A stretch of 64,000 nt of DNA, taken from AC-32 sp963719275 (GTDB taxonomy: Bacteria; Actinomycetota; Thermoleophilia; Gaiellales; Gaiellaceae). Made by a program: the position numbers and the translations under genes. The notes below the pieces were generated by a model. That model made no database searches. It worked only from the letters and a program-made list of their open reading frames with translations, and was not told the origin of the DNA. Where the stretch lies: NCBI GenBank assembly GCA_963719275.1, contig CAVRBT010000007.1:62001-126000 (forward strand), given 5' to 3'. This document shows positions 17,489 to 27,067 of this stretch, piece by piece (the stretch's first letter is position 1; each line of letters starts with the position of its first letter).

Positions 17489-18067
17489 ATGACAGAGGTT
17501 GAGTCAGCAGCGACGGAGGAGTTCGACCTGCGTGTCGATCGGCTCCTTCAGACGACCTGCGAGGTTGCCCGCGCGCTGGCGGACTCCCACCAGGCGGCGA
17601 TGGCCATGATCATGGCCGGAGATTGGTCGCAGGCACGCAAGTACTTCTCGCTCTCGAAGAAGTACGAAGAGTGGAAGGACTTCGCGATGCCGGCACGGGG
17701 CGTCGGACTGCACGCACTCGTCGTGGCCGAGAACGAGGCCCTCTGTGTGGGCGAGCACGAGGTGGAGCAGCATCCCGGCTGGCTCGGTTTCGCCGAGTCG
17801 GCGGGCAAGCATCCTCCTCTGCGCGGGCTGCTCGCGGTGCCGATCGTCGGCGAAGACGGCCTCAACTACGGGCTGCTGCAGGTCTCGGACAAGGCCGACG
17901 GGACCGACTTCGGCGCCGAGGACGAGAGGCGCATCCAGTGTCTCGCCGACGCGGCAGCTGTTGGGCTCGACGCGCTCCGGAAGGTGCGCTCGCTACGTCT
18001 GGGAGAGCCCGCGCCGCCCGCACCACTCGAAGCCGCCGCTCGCTTCGTCGTGATCGAAGACGCCTAG
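17489..18067 (+). CDS. GAF-domain protein
   Basis: 192 residues from ATG 17489, chosen because AGGAGG at 17476-17481 is seven bases upstream; the ATG at 17483 would be too close. An N-terminal helix (LQTTCEVARALADSHQAAMA) precedes a GAF domain with the block HPPLRGLLAVPIVGEDG and YGLLQVSDKADGTDFGAED. The family senses small molecules or light. No output domain is attached, so it would act through a partner. The gene is intact. Confidence 0.8.
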   Translation: MTEVESAATEEFDLRVDRLLQTTCEVARALADSHQAAMAMIMAGDWSQARKYFSLSKKYEEWKDFAMPARGVGLHALVVAENEALCVGEHEVEQHPGWLGFAESAGKHPPLRGLLAVPIVGEDGLNYGLLQVSDKADGTDFGAEDERRIQCLADAAAVGLDALRKVRSLRLGEPAPPAPLEAAARFVVIEDA

Positions 18068-18177
18068 CGGCCCGACGCTGACGCAAGACGCCGGCACGCG
18101 ACAAGGGCTGGCCTGACGCCTTCTAGCCGACCTCGCTGCGGGCGCGCCCACTACCGCGTTCGTCGTAGGATCGCCCC

Positions 18178-18657
18178 GTGAGCTTCGACCAGTGGGTGCT
18201 GGCATTCCACCTGCTCAGCGCATTCGCTTACGTCGCCGGGGTCGTCCTCTTCTGGGTGCTCATCGTGGCGGCGCGGAAGATCGACACGCCCGAGGAGACG
18301 ATCCGGATGGAGCCGATCGTGAAGGTTGGGAACGTTGCCATCGGGATCGGCGCCGTCGGCACGATCCTGCTCGGGATCTGGCTCGCCTTCGCGCTCGACG
18401 GCTACGCGATCTGGCACGGCTGGATCATCGCGGCGCTCGTGCTGTGGGCCCTCGCGGCTGCCTTCGGCCAGCGCACCGGAGTCGCCTACATGCGCGGCAT
18501 GACCAAGGCGAAGAGATCCCAGGCTGCGGGGCAGCGCGGCGCCAACGCGGAGCTGCTAGCGCTGAACCGAACGTCCAACGGTGTGCTGATGCACGCTCTC
18601 ACCTCGGCGGTGGTGCTGCTGATCCTCCTCGACATGATCTTCAAGCCCGGCGCATGA
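18178..18657 (+). CDS. Four-helix integral membrane protein (DUF2269-like)
   Basis: 159 residues starting at GTG 18178, with four hydrophobic helices: FHLLSAFAYVAGVVLFWVLI, NVAIGIGAVGTILLGIWLAF, WIIAALVLWALAAAFG and LTSAVVLLILLDMIF. The topology and the length match DUF2269/CopD-like proteins. It overlaps the next membrane-protein gene by ATGA at 18654-18657. Function is unknown. Confidence 0.7.
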   Translation: MSFDQWVLAFHLLSAFAYVAGVVLFWVLIVAARKIDTPEETIRMEPIVKVGNVAIGIGAVGTILLGIWLAFALDGYAIWHGWIIAALVLWALAAAFGQRTGVAYMRGMTKAKRSQAAGQRGANAELLALNRTSNGVLMHALTSAVVLLILLDMIFKPGA

Positions 18658-19112
18658 CCGTTCTCGCCGCTATCCGGCCCGACAGCTGGAACTTCCCGCT
18701 TTTCCTGCACGTCCTCGGGGCGATGATCCTCGTCGGCGGCCTGCTCACCGGCGTGAGTCCGCTGGCCTTCGCCCGAGGGGATGTCCGGTACCTGCGGCTG
18801 GGCTACTGGTCGCTGCTGGCGGTCTCGCTGCCCGGCTGGGTGTTGATGCGAGCGGGAGCCGCGTGGATCGCGTCGCGGGAGGGATGGACGAAGGAAGGCG
18901 TCCCCTCGCCGACCTGGCTGGACATCGGATCCATCATCGGGGACCTCGGCGGGCTGATCCTGCTGGTCTCGCTCGTGGTCGGCGGGGTCGGCGTCTACCG
19001 GCTCCGGGCAGGGAAGGGGTCGGGCCTGCTCAAGGCCACGCTCGTGCTCTCGACGGTGCTTTTGGCGGCGTACCTGGTAGCCGTCTGGGCGATGGCCGGA
19101 AAGCCCGACTAG
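18654..19112 (+). CDS. Four-helix membrane protein, partner of the preceding gene
   Basis: 152 residues with helices at about 17-36 (LHVLGAMILVGGLLTGVSP), 52-70, 92-112 (GSIIGDLGGLILLVSLVVGG) and 125-145. The first helix, with an early His and a GG pair, resembles that of the previous protein, so the two are probably related and may form a heterodimer. Translation is coupled by the four-base overlap. No family name can be given with confidence. Confidence 0.65.
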   Translation: MTVLAAIRPDSWNFPLFLHVLGAMILVGGLLTGVSPLAFARGDVRYLRLGYWSLLAVSLPGWVLMRAGAAWIASREGWTKEGVPSPTWLDIGSIIGDLGGLILLVSLVVGGVGVYRLRAGKGSGLLKATLVLSTVLLAAYLVAVWAMAGKPD

Positions 19113-19148
19113 CCTCGTGGCGCTGGGCCGCGGGCACTTGGCCCGCGG

Positions 19149-19881
19149 CCCTCCGCGGCTTCTGGAACGCGATCGTCTCGTCTCGCAGCCTGGAGAGGAG
19201 ATCGTGGAAGCCGTCGGGTTGCCGTCGGTGTCCTCAAGGGTCATCGGGTTGCGCCTCGGCGCGCCCTGGAAACCGGAAGGGTCGAACCCTGGGTAGGCCT
19301 GCCAGATGATCATCACGCCCGCGGAGCCCTGCGCCTTCGCCTCGGCGAACGTTTCGTGTAGCCACAGTTCATTGGCGGCCTCCCGCGCCGTGTATTCCGG
19401 GACGTCGCCGCGGGGATCGCCTGTCCCACTCGAGCAGAGGTTGTTAAGGTAGCCTGAACGTTCAGGGTCACAAAGGTGACGTTCTTGAACGTCCAGCGGC
19501 GGTTTTCGACGCAGCGAGTCAGAAGGCGCGGCTGGCCGGTCAGAGTCGTCGTTCCCTGGCAGTGCGGCGCCGACTGCATTTCCAGCTTCATCGGGTTCTG
19601 CCCTAGCGAAAGTCGTCGAAGAAGACGTTCGCTCGTACTGCAGCCGCTCCAGCGAGTTGAAGCCGCCGTTCGAGGTGCGGTCGCAGTCGGTCCAGTCGTT
19701 GTCGCCCGGGGTGAAGATCGCCGGCTTCGTAGCGAGTCGAAGTAGCCGAGCCCCTGCGAGTAGATCGAGGGCAGCGTCGCGTTCTGGCACGTCATCAGTT
19801 AGCGGCCACCGCAATTCCGACCGCCGTCGCCGCCGCGGCGACCGCCGCGAGCACGGCGAGCACGAGCTTTCGTCTGGACAT
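19149..19881 (-). pseudogene. Secreted metallophosphoesterase-like protein, truncated and frameshifted
   Basis: ATG 19881 behind GGAGGGAGC opens a signal peptide (SRRKLVLAVLAAVAAAATAV) and stops after 28 codons. Other frames then give PAIFTPGDNDWTDCDRTSN, LGQNPMKLEMQSAPHCQG, NRRWTFKNVTFVTLNVQ and GSAGVMIIWQAYPGFDPSGF. The GDNDWTDC block resembles the metal-binding GDN motif of calcineurin-type phosphoesterases. The N-terminal domain start and everything after LRDETIAFQKP, including a final GD/GxH site, are missing. It has at least four breaks. The family assignment rests on motif memory and is moderate. Confidence 0.5.
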
Positions 19882-19984
19882 GCTCCCTCCCGGGTTGTGA
19901 GAATCCGGCGAGCGTGTCGTGCCAGCGACCGGCCGTGGGTATCACTCTGGCGACGATTGGGTGGGGATTCGGTGCCCGAGTGCC

Positions 19985-20018
19985 AGGTGCGCCCCCCTCC
20001 GAAGAGAAGGGCGCACCT
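19985..20018 (-). terminator. Terminator hairpin after the second MMPL gene
   Basis: A perfect 10-bp stem (19985-19994 with 20009-20018) closes a 14-nt loop, 12 bases beyond the MMPL stop on the reverse strand. Confidence 0.6.
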
Positions 20019-20029
20019 CAGCAACTGCA

Positions 20030-22233
20030 CTAGCTGCTCGAGTCCTGGAGCGCGGGCTGCTGGGGCCGCACGCGCAGCGCGCGGGCGACGGGATGGGGCA
20101 GCCACCAGTTCCAGCCGCCCGGCGAGGCGCATGATCGAGGGTACGAGCAGCGCCCGGATCACGGTCGCGTCGAAGATGATCCCGGCCGCGAGCCCGATGC
20201 CGAACTGCTTGATGTCCGTGCCCGGGCCGGTGGAGAGCACGAAGAAGGCGAACATCAGCACGAGGGCGGCGCTCGTCACGAGCTTGCCCGTCCGGGCGAG
20301 CCCGAGCGCGATCGACGTCGGTGGTCTGCCCGGTCTCGTCGTAGGCCTCGCGCATGCGAGAGACCATGAAGACCTCGTAGTCCATCGAGAGGCCGTAGAG
20401 GAACGCGAAGATCATCAGCGGGATCCAGGAGATGATCGCGTCGGTCGGGTGGACGTTCCAGATCGCCTCGGCTCCGTGGCCCTGCTGGAAGATGAAGACG
20501 ATGATCCCGAAGGCGGCGGCCAGCGAGATCAGGTTCAGGATCACCGCTTTGACCGCGAGGAAGACCGAGCGGAACGCGCGCATCAGGAGGACGAAGGTCA
20601 GCAGGATCACGAAGGCGAGCACGTACGGGAACTTCCCGTAGACCGCGTGCACGAAGTCGCGGTCCTCGGGGCGACGCCGCCCAGCTGAGCTGCACGTTGC
20701 CGCCGATCTGGGCCTCGAGCTGCGGAAGGACGTCGTCCTGGAGCCGGGAGATCGTGTGACGCACCGGCTTCGCCGCCCCGTCCTCGGAGGGGAAGGCCTC
20801 GACGAGCGCGGAGTTGCCCTTGCGCCAGCCCGGCGGGCGCCGAGGCGCCGGCGATTCCGGGCGTCGTCTGCAGCCGCGCGACCACCGTGTCGAGCGCCTC
20901 GACCGGGGTTGTTCTCGACGAGCACGACAAAGGGCTTGACGCTCCCGGCGAGATGCCGGAGTCCGTGAGCGCGTTCAGGCCGACGACTGCGTCCGCGGTC
21001 TTCGCGCCGGCCAGGTCCTTGGCCTGGGCCTCGGCCGGGTTCAGCTGCGCGGCCGGGACCAGCAGCAGCCCGACGATCACCAGCCCGAGGCGCCGATCAC
21101 GATCGGCCTGCGCATCACAAGATGCGCCCAGCGCCCCCAGAAGCCGGCCTCGAGGTCGGTGCCCTCAACGATCCGCTTCGGCATCACCCGGAGCGAGTTG
21201 ATGCGGTGCCCGAGCAGCGAGAGCAGCGCGGGCAGCATCGTGATCGCGACGATGCACCGAGACCGCCGGGATAAGCATGCCGCCGATGCCGATCGAGCGG
21301 ATGACGGGACCGGGATGATCACCATCGAGAGCAGGCCGATCGCGACCGTCGAGCCGGAGACGATCACGGAGCGGCCGGCGTGGGTCATGGTCTCGACCAC
21401 GGCCGTCTCGACGTCCCGGCCGTGCCGTAGCTCCTCGCGGAAGCGGAAGATCATCAGCAGCGCGTAGTCGATCGCCACCCCGAGGCCGACCAGGGCGACC
21501 AGGAACTGGACGATGATGGAGACGTCGGTGACGTAGGTCAGCACCCAGATCAGCGTGAAGGTGTTCAGGATCGAGGCCACGGCGATCAGGACCGGCATCA
21601 GCATCGCCGGGAGCGTCCCGAAGACGAAGAGCAGGATCACGAGCGCGCCGGCGCCGGCGATCAAGGCCTCGGTCAGCACGCTCGGGCCGCCTGCCTCGGT
21701 GCCCTGCGAGTCATAGAGGGCGTCGCGCCCTGTTACGTGGGTCTCCACGCCGGGCGGCGCGGCCCGCTCGAGCGCGGCGCGAATGTCGTCGAAGCGCGCG
21801 TCCGAGCTGAAGCTCGGTCGGCCCGGCGGATAGAACGTGGCGAAGGTCGTGTGCCGGTCGCGGGAGACATAGGCGAGGCTCCCGGTCGTGAAGTAGGACG
21901 AGGTACGAAACCGCGGGAACTCCTGCGAGACCCGGGCGAGCGTGTCGCGGGCAGCCGTGCTCGTGGTCACGTCGCCCTTGACGCGCAGCACCACGACGTT
22001 CGGGGCCTGCGCTCCCGAGCCGAAGGTCTGCAGCGTCCGCTGGTTGGCCTCGTAGGCCGAGAAACCCGGGATCGAGAACTGCTCGAGCCAGCGCTTCGAC
22101 ACCTGCTGGCCGAGAAGACGCCGAAGATCGTGAGCACGATCCAAACGCCGACAACCAGCCAGCGATGCCGCATCACGAAGCGAGCGAGATTCGCCAGCGC
22201 CGGAGATTCCGTTTCATGTTGGTTTGTCGTCAT
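20030..22233 (-). pseudogene. Second MMPL/RND-type membrane transporter, many frameshifts
   Basis: ATG 22233 opens MTTNQHETESPALANLARFV with the first helix HRWLVVGVWIVLTIFGVF. Joined frames give the full MMPL plan: periplasmic domain 1, the helix block ALIAGAGALVILLFVFGTL and ALVGLGVAIDYALLMIFRFR, periplasmic domain 2, then FPYVLAFVILLTFVLLMRAF and FLYGLSMDYEVFMVSRMREA. It ends HPVARALRVRPQQP with TAG at 20030-20032. At least eight frame changes are needed (for example near 22120, 21320, 21270, 21080, 20930, 20830, 20680 and 20310). It is not close enough to the other MMPL gene for recent duplication to be obvious. Confidence 0.75.
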
Positions 22234-22291
22234 CTCAACTCCCCCGTCGTCGTGTGCTCTCAAGACGCTTGGCACTCCTCTCGGAAGACAC

Positions 22292-23743
22292 CTAGGCCGC
22301 CCGACTTGTGACGAGCTCGGGCTCGGCAACCGTCGCCTCCTGCGGCTTGAGGTCGCGGCCGCGGACGAGGAAGATCGAGACGAGCACGCCGACGAAGGCA
22401 ATCGCGGCACCGGCCCAGAACGCGGCCTGGAACCCGTCCGTGAGCGCGACGTTCGACTGTGTGCCGCTCGCGATCTTGTCGGTGGTCGTCGTCAGTCGCG
22501 ATGGTCGAGAGGATGGCGATCCCGACGGCGCCGCCGATCTGCTGCGAGGTGTTGATGAGGCCGGAGGCGAGCCCCGCTTCCTCCCGCTTCGTCCCGGCGA
22601 CGGCCGCAATCGTGATCGGCACGAACGCGAACGGAATGCCGAGCCCGATGATCAGGAACCCCGGGAGGAGGTCGGTCCAGTAGGAGTCGCCAACCGACAC
22701 CTGGGTGAAGAACAGGAGCCCGACGGTCATGAGCGACATGCCGAAGACGAGCGCCGGCTTGACACCCACGCGCGTGACCGCCGCCGCGGCGACGTTGGCC
22801 CAGATGACGGCTGTGCCGGCCACCGCGAGGTAGGCGAACCCGGTCTTGAGCGGCGAGTACCCGAGCACCTGCTGCATGTAGAGCGTCAGCATCAGGAACA
22901 TCGCGAAGAGCGCGGTGCCGAGGATGAAGCCGGCCACGTTGGCCGCGGTCAGGGTCTGCAGGCGGAAGATCGAGAAGGGCACGAGCGGATCCTTCCGCGG
23001 GACTCCCAGGCGACGAAGCCGAGGAGAAGCACCGCCGAGGCGATGAAGACCCCGATGGTCTCGGACGAGCCCCAGCCCCAGCTCTGGCCCTGGGTGATAC
23101 CGAGCACGAAGAGGGAGAGGCCGGACGTGACGAGGATCGCCCCGAGGGCGTCGAAGCCCTGACCGATCCGCGTGCACGGCTCTCGGAGAGCAGGACCGGC
23201 GCCAGCACGAGCCCCGCGATGCCGACGGGCACGTTCACGAAGAAGATCCACTCCCACGAGAGCAGATCGGTGAGGATCCCGCCGAAGAGGACGCCGGCTG
23301 CTGCGCCGAAACCGCCCACCGCGCCCCACGCGCCGAGGGCGATGTTGCGCTCGCGGCCTTCCTTGAACATGGTGATCAGGATGGACAGGGCGGCCGGCGT
23401 GATCGCCGCGGCGCCGAGCCCCTGGATCGCGCGGGCGCCGATCAGCGAGGCCTCGCACCAGGCCAGACCGCACAGGAGCGATCCGGTCGAGAAGACGACG
23501 AGGCCGCCCATGAACACGCGCCGACGCCCGAGGAGATCCGCGGCGCGACCCCCGAGCAGGAGGAAGCCCCCGAAGACGAGCGCGTACGCGCTGATCACCC
23601 ACTGCAGGTTCCCTGGGAGAAGCCGAGGTCGACCTGGATGGAGGAAGGGCCACGTTCACGATCGCGATGTCGAGCACGACCATGAACTGGACCGCGCACA
23701 GGAGGGCGAGCGCGAGCCACTTGCGTTGCTGCGAGGCGCTCAT
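22292..23743 (-). pseudogene. MFS multidrug-type exporter (EmrB/QacA, DHA2-like), about five frameshifts
   Basis: ATG 23743 opens WLALALLCAVQFMVVLDIAI, the D1-type motif of 14-helix drug/proton antiporters. Other frames give QWVISAYALVFGGFLLLGGR, ARAIQGLGAAAITPAALSIL (motif C region), FDALGAILVTSGLSLFVLGI, LTLYMQQVLGYSPLKTGFAY and the end EATVAEPELVTSRAA. Frame changes lie near 23640, 23600, 23165, 22990 and 22500. Family members export hydrophobic drugs or metabolites. The start overlaps the stop of the small gene upstream. Confidence 0.75.
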
Positions 23744-24012
23744 CGGCTCTGTCCGTCCCGCGGCCAGAGTGCGTACGGGTGGTAGAAGGCCGGGAGGGCA
23801 TCGCTCTTCGGCGGCTCGAGGACGAAGATCTCGCCGGTCTGCTCGTCGGTGACCTCTACAAAGATCTCGTCGCCATCGGGTTGCCAGTAGAGGCCGACGG
23901 TGATGCCGGCAGAGTGCCAGACGCGAGCTCGCGCCAGGGACCAGGGGGACGGCGCGAGCTCGTGGGCGTCTGCGGGGCTCCGGTGTTCGGTGAGAAGACT
24001 CATGATTCGCAT
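23740..24012 (-). CDS. Small protein of unknown function in operon with the MFS gene
   Basis: 90 residues from ATG 24012, eight bases after GGGAGG. The sequence has a central beta-rich part (SAGITVGLYWQPDGDEIFVE, EQTGEIFVLEPPKSDAL) and no membrane helix. The stop overlaps the MFS start codon, so the two are co-translated. The conserved 28-base motif at 24051-24078 lies 39 bases upstream of the start. I do not recognise the family. Confidence 0.6.
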   Translation of the reverse strand: MRIMSLLTEHRSPADAHELAPSPWSLARARVWHSAGITVGLYWQPDGDEIFVEVTDEQTGEIFVLEPPKSDALPAFYHPYALWPRDGQSR

Positions 24013-24050
24013 CGAGGGTGCCTCCCGCTGCATGCGCTCCGCCTGTGGAC

Positions 24051-24078
24051 GACCCCCAACGTTTCCCCTAGCCTTTCG
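24051..24078. promoter_or_regulatory. Conserved 28-base intergenic motif, copy 1
   Basis: GACCCCCAAC, one variable base, then TTTCCCCTAGCCTTTCG. The same text with one mismatch occurs at 33166-33193. Both copies lie in divergent intergenic regions, 39 and 43 bases from the start codon of the reverse-strand gene. It may be a promoter or operator; which direction it serves is not settled. Confidence 0.45.
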
Positions 24079-24157
24079 GGCCGCCCCCAAGACGCCCGGC
24101 TTGCCACGGCACCTAGACTGTGTGCCCGGCGCCTCCGCCGATGGCGAAAGGAGGGCG

Positions 24158-24190
24158 ATGGCGCTGGAAATCGACCCCTTTACCCCGTGA
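24158..24190 (+). CDS. 10-codon leader peptide upstream of the LAL regulator
   Basis: AAAGGAGG (24147-24154) is followed by ATG 24158 and the frame MALEIDPFTP, ending in TGA 24188-24190. That stop overlaps the GTG start of the LAL gene (GTGA). The ribosome site is the best in this region and serves the leader, not the GTG. It may couple translation of the regulator. Alternatively, ATG 24158 is the true LAL start and one base has been lost. Confidence 0.4.
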   Translation: MALEIDPFTP

Positions 24191-27067
24191 GCGCGACTCA
24201 GGAGACTGGCGCCGTACAGGCCCAGGCGGGACTTGCTCGCTGGCAGCCCGTCCTGCTCGAACGCGATGGTGAGCTGGCGGCCGTCGATGCGCTCATCGGT
24301 GGCGTCGGAAGCCTGCTGGCGATCGAGGGACCGCCCGGAATCGGCAAGACGGCGCTGCTCGCCGAGGCGCGGCGGCGGGGCGAGGCCGCGGGGCTCCAGG
24401 CGCTCGGCGCACGCGGCTCCGAGCTCGAACGCACGTTCTCGTTCGGCGTCGTGCGACAGCTGTTCGAGCCGCTCGTGGTCCAGCTCTCGGAGCGGGAACG
24501 CGCAGATGCCCTCGCGGGCGCCGCGAAGCTTGCGAGCCCGCTGTTCGAGCCGGGTCGCTCACCGGCCCGCCTCCGGAGGTTTCGCTCGGGATGCTTCACG
24601 GGCTCTACTGGCTGGCCGTGAACGTCGCCGCCAAGCAGCCCCTCCTGCTCGTGGTCGACGACCTGCACTGGTGCGACCTGGCGTCGCTGCGCTGGCTCGC
24701 CTACCTGATGCCGCGGATCGAAGAGCTCGAGCTCGTGATCGTCGCGGGCGTCAGGCGAAAGCGAGCCGGGTGAGGATCCCGCGCTTCTGACCCAGATCAT
24801 GGCTGATCCGCTCGCCACCGTCGTCCGGCCGGCGCCGCTGAGCACGTACGCGGTGACGGAGCTCCTGCGCGCGAACCTCGCAGCAGTGGCAGAAGACGCG
24901 TTCGGCGCGGCCTGCCACGAGATCACGGGCGGCAACCCGCTGCTGCTGCACGAGCTCGTGAACGCGCTCGTCGCCGAGGGCGTCGACCCGGTCGAGACCG
25001 GCGTCTCTGCGCTACGCGAGCTCACGGCGCGGGCGGGGTGGCGCGCCGTCTCGGTCCGACTCGGCCGCCTTCCACCGGCGGCGACGAGGCTAGCCCAGGC
25101 GGTCGCGATCCTCGGCGACGACGTCGACCCGCACGACGCAGCGAAGCTCGCCGAGCTCAGCGACGAGGAAGCATCGGCCGCAGCGGCCGACCTCGCCCGT
25201 GTCGACGTGCTCCGCCCGAACGCGCCGCTCGAGTTCGCCCACCCGCTTCTCCGGGGAGCCGTTTACGAGACGCTGACCGCGCTCGAGCGGTCGAGCGGGC
25301 ACACGCGGGCGGCGCACCTGCTTCTCGACCGTGGTGCCGATCCCGAGCGCGTCGCGGCGCACCTGCTCCCTGTGCCGCCCGCACCGTTTTTTGGGGAGGG
25401 AAGCACAAAGGGCATGGCGATCCTGCGGGAGGCCGCCCGGAGCGCCCGCTTGCGTGGCGCCTCCGAGAGCGCCGCCGCCTACCTGCGCCGCGCCTACGCC
25501 GAGCCGGTGTCCGGCCCGGACCGCGCGGAGCTGTTGCTCGACCTGGGGATGGCCGAGGCGCTCGTCAGCGGGAGCACCTCTGTCGAGCACCTGCGCGAGG
25601 CCCACAGGCTGCTCAAGGACCCGATCCAGAGGGCGAAGACCGCGCTGATGCTCGGCCGCCAGCTCTTCTTCCTGCGCCCCGATGAGTCAGTTGCGGTCTT
25701 GACTCAGGCGCTCGACGAGATCGCCGGCGTGGAGCCGGAGCTCGAACGGGTGCTCGAGGCGGGGCTGATCACCAACGCGCTCTTCTGGCCGAAGATCTAC
25801 GAGGAGGCGCGCCGGCGGCTCGACCACGTCCGCGCACAGTTCAGCAACGGGACTGTCGCCGAGAAGATGCTGCTCGCGCTGCTGGCGTTCCACGACGCCC
25901 GGGCCAACATGCCGTCCGCCGAGGCCGTGACGCTCGCGCGCCGCGCGTTGAAGAACGAAGCGTGCTGTCGGGGGGATCCGTCCGGGCCATACATCCTCGC
26001 CTCGATCGTCCTGGCGACGGCGGACGAAGACGACGCGCTCTCGGGGTTCGAGGCCGCCGTGACCGATGCGCACGGACGTGGCTCGATCCTCGCCTTCGCC
26101 GCCGCCAAGGCACATCGCGCTGAGACGTTCCTGTTCCGCGGCGATCTGCACGAGGCCGAGGCGGAGGCGCGCGACGCCTTCGTGGCCTGCGACACGTGGG
26201 GCATGTCCGCAGCCTTCCCTGGGCTGCTCGCTTCATTCCTGGGGGAGTCTCTGATGGAGCAGGGGCGGCTCGAGGAGGCAGCCGCCGTGATGAGCCGCGG
26301 CGGCGCCCGCGAAGCCTCGGAAATACTGCGCGCCGACGTCTTCCTCGACCGCCGCGCACGCCTGCGCATGCTGCGCGGCGACCTCCCCGGCGGTCTCGAG
26401 CAGCTGCTGGAGGCCGGCCGCCGCTTCGAGGCGGTCGGCGGGCGTAACCCGGCCTTCATGCCCTGGCGCTCGCAGGCGGCGCTCGCCCTGCTGCAGCTCG
26501 ACCGGCCCGAGGAGGCAGCAGCACTCGCTCAGGAAGAGCTCGAGCTGGCCCGGGTCTCGGGGGGCGCCGCGGGCGCTGGGGGCGGCGCTGCGGGCGGCCG
26601 GACTGGTCGAGGGCGGCGCCGAGGGGATGCCGCTCCTGCAGGAGGCGGTCGAGCTGCTGGCCGACTCGCCGGCCAAGCTCGAGCAGGCCAAGGCGCGCAC
26701 CGAGCTGGGGGCGGCCCTGCGCCGGGCCAATCAGCGCACGAAGGCGCGCGAGCAGCTGCGCCGGGCGGTCGAGCTGGCCACCATCTGTGGGGCAACCCCG
26801 CTTGCCGCCCGGGCCGAGAGCGAGCTGCTGGCGACCGGGGCACGGCCGCGCCGGATCGCGCTCAGCGGGGTCGAGTCGCTTACCCCGAGCGAGCGGCGGG
26901 TGGCCGAGCTGGCGGCCGAGGGGCCGACCAACCGCGAGATCGCCCAGACCCTGTTCGTCACCCCGAAGACGGTCGAGGTACACCTCTCGAGCGTCTACCG
27001 CAAGCTCGGGATCAGCTCACGCTCGCAGCTGGCGGGGGCGCTGGCCGGGCCTGCGCGCGCCGACTGA
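24187..27067 (+). CDS. LAL-type LuxR regulator 1 (AAA ATPase + helical repeats + HTH), three frameshifts
   Basis: About 955 residues when frames are joined. The N-terminal ATPase has Walker A GPPGIGKTALL and Walker B LLLVVDDLHWCD. A long TPR-like helical middle follows, and a LuxR helix-turn-helix ends the protein (LTPSERRVAELAAEG, VEVHLSSVYRKLGI). Frame changes lie near 24565 and 24765, and there is an inserted C at about 26557. The last one is proven by comparison with the identical repeat in the next gene, which lacks that base. LAL proteins are ATP-dependent activators of, for example, sugar or antibiotic genes; the target here is unknown. The next gene's ATG overlaps its TGA. Confidence 0.8.
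26353..27049 (+). repeat. Direct repeat copy A (697 bases), 3' end of LAL regulator 1
   Basis: By reading both copies side by side, this stretch is identical to 29222-29917 except for one extra C near 26557. It covers the last helical repeats and the whole LuxR HTH. Upstream of it the two genes are clearly diverged paralogs. Confidence 0.9.

Noticed and set aside
13144..22233. The two MMPL genes as arms of a recent inverted duplication
   Set aside because: They are oppositely oriented and of the same family, but their protein sequences differ throughout and no long identical stretch was seen.
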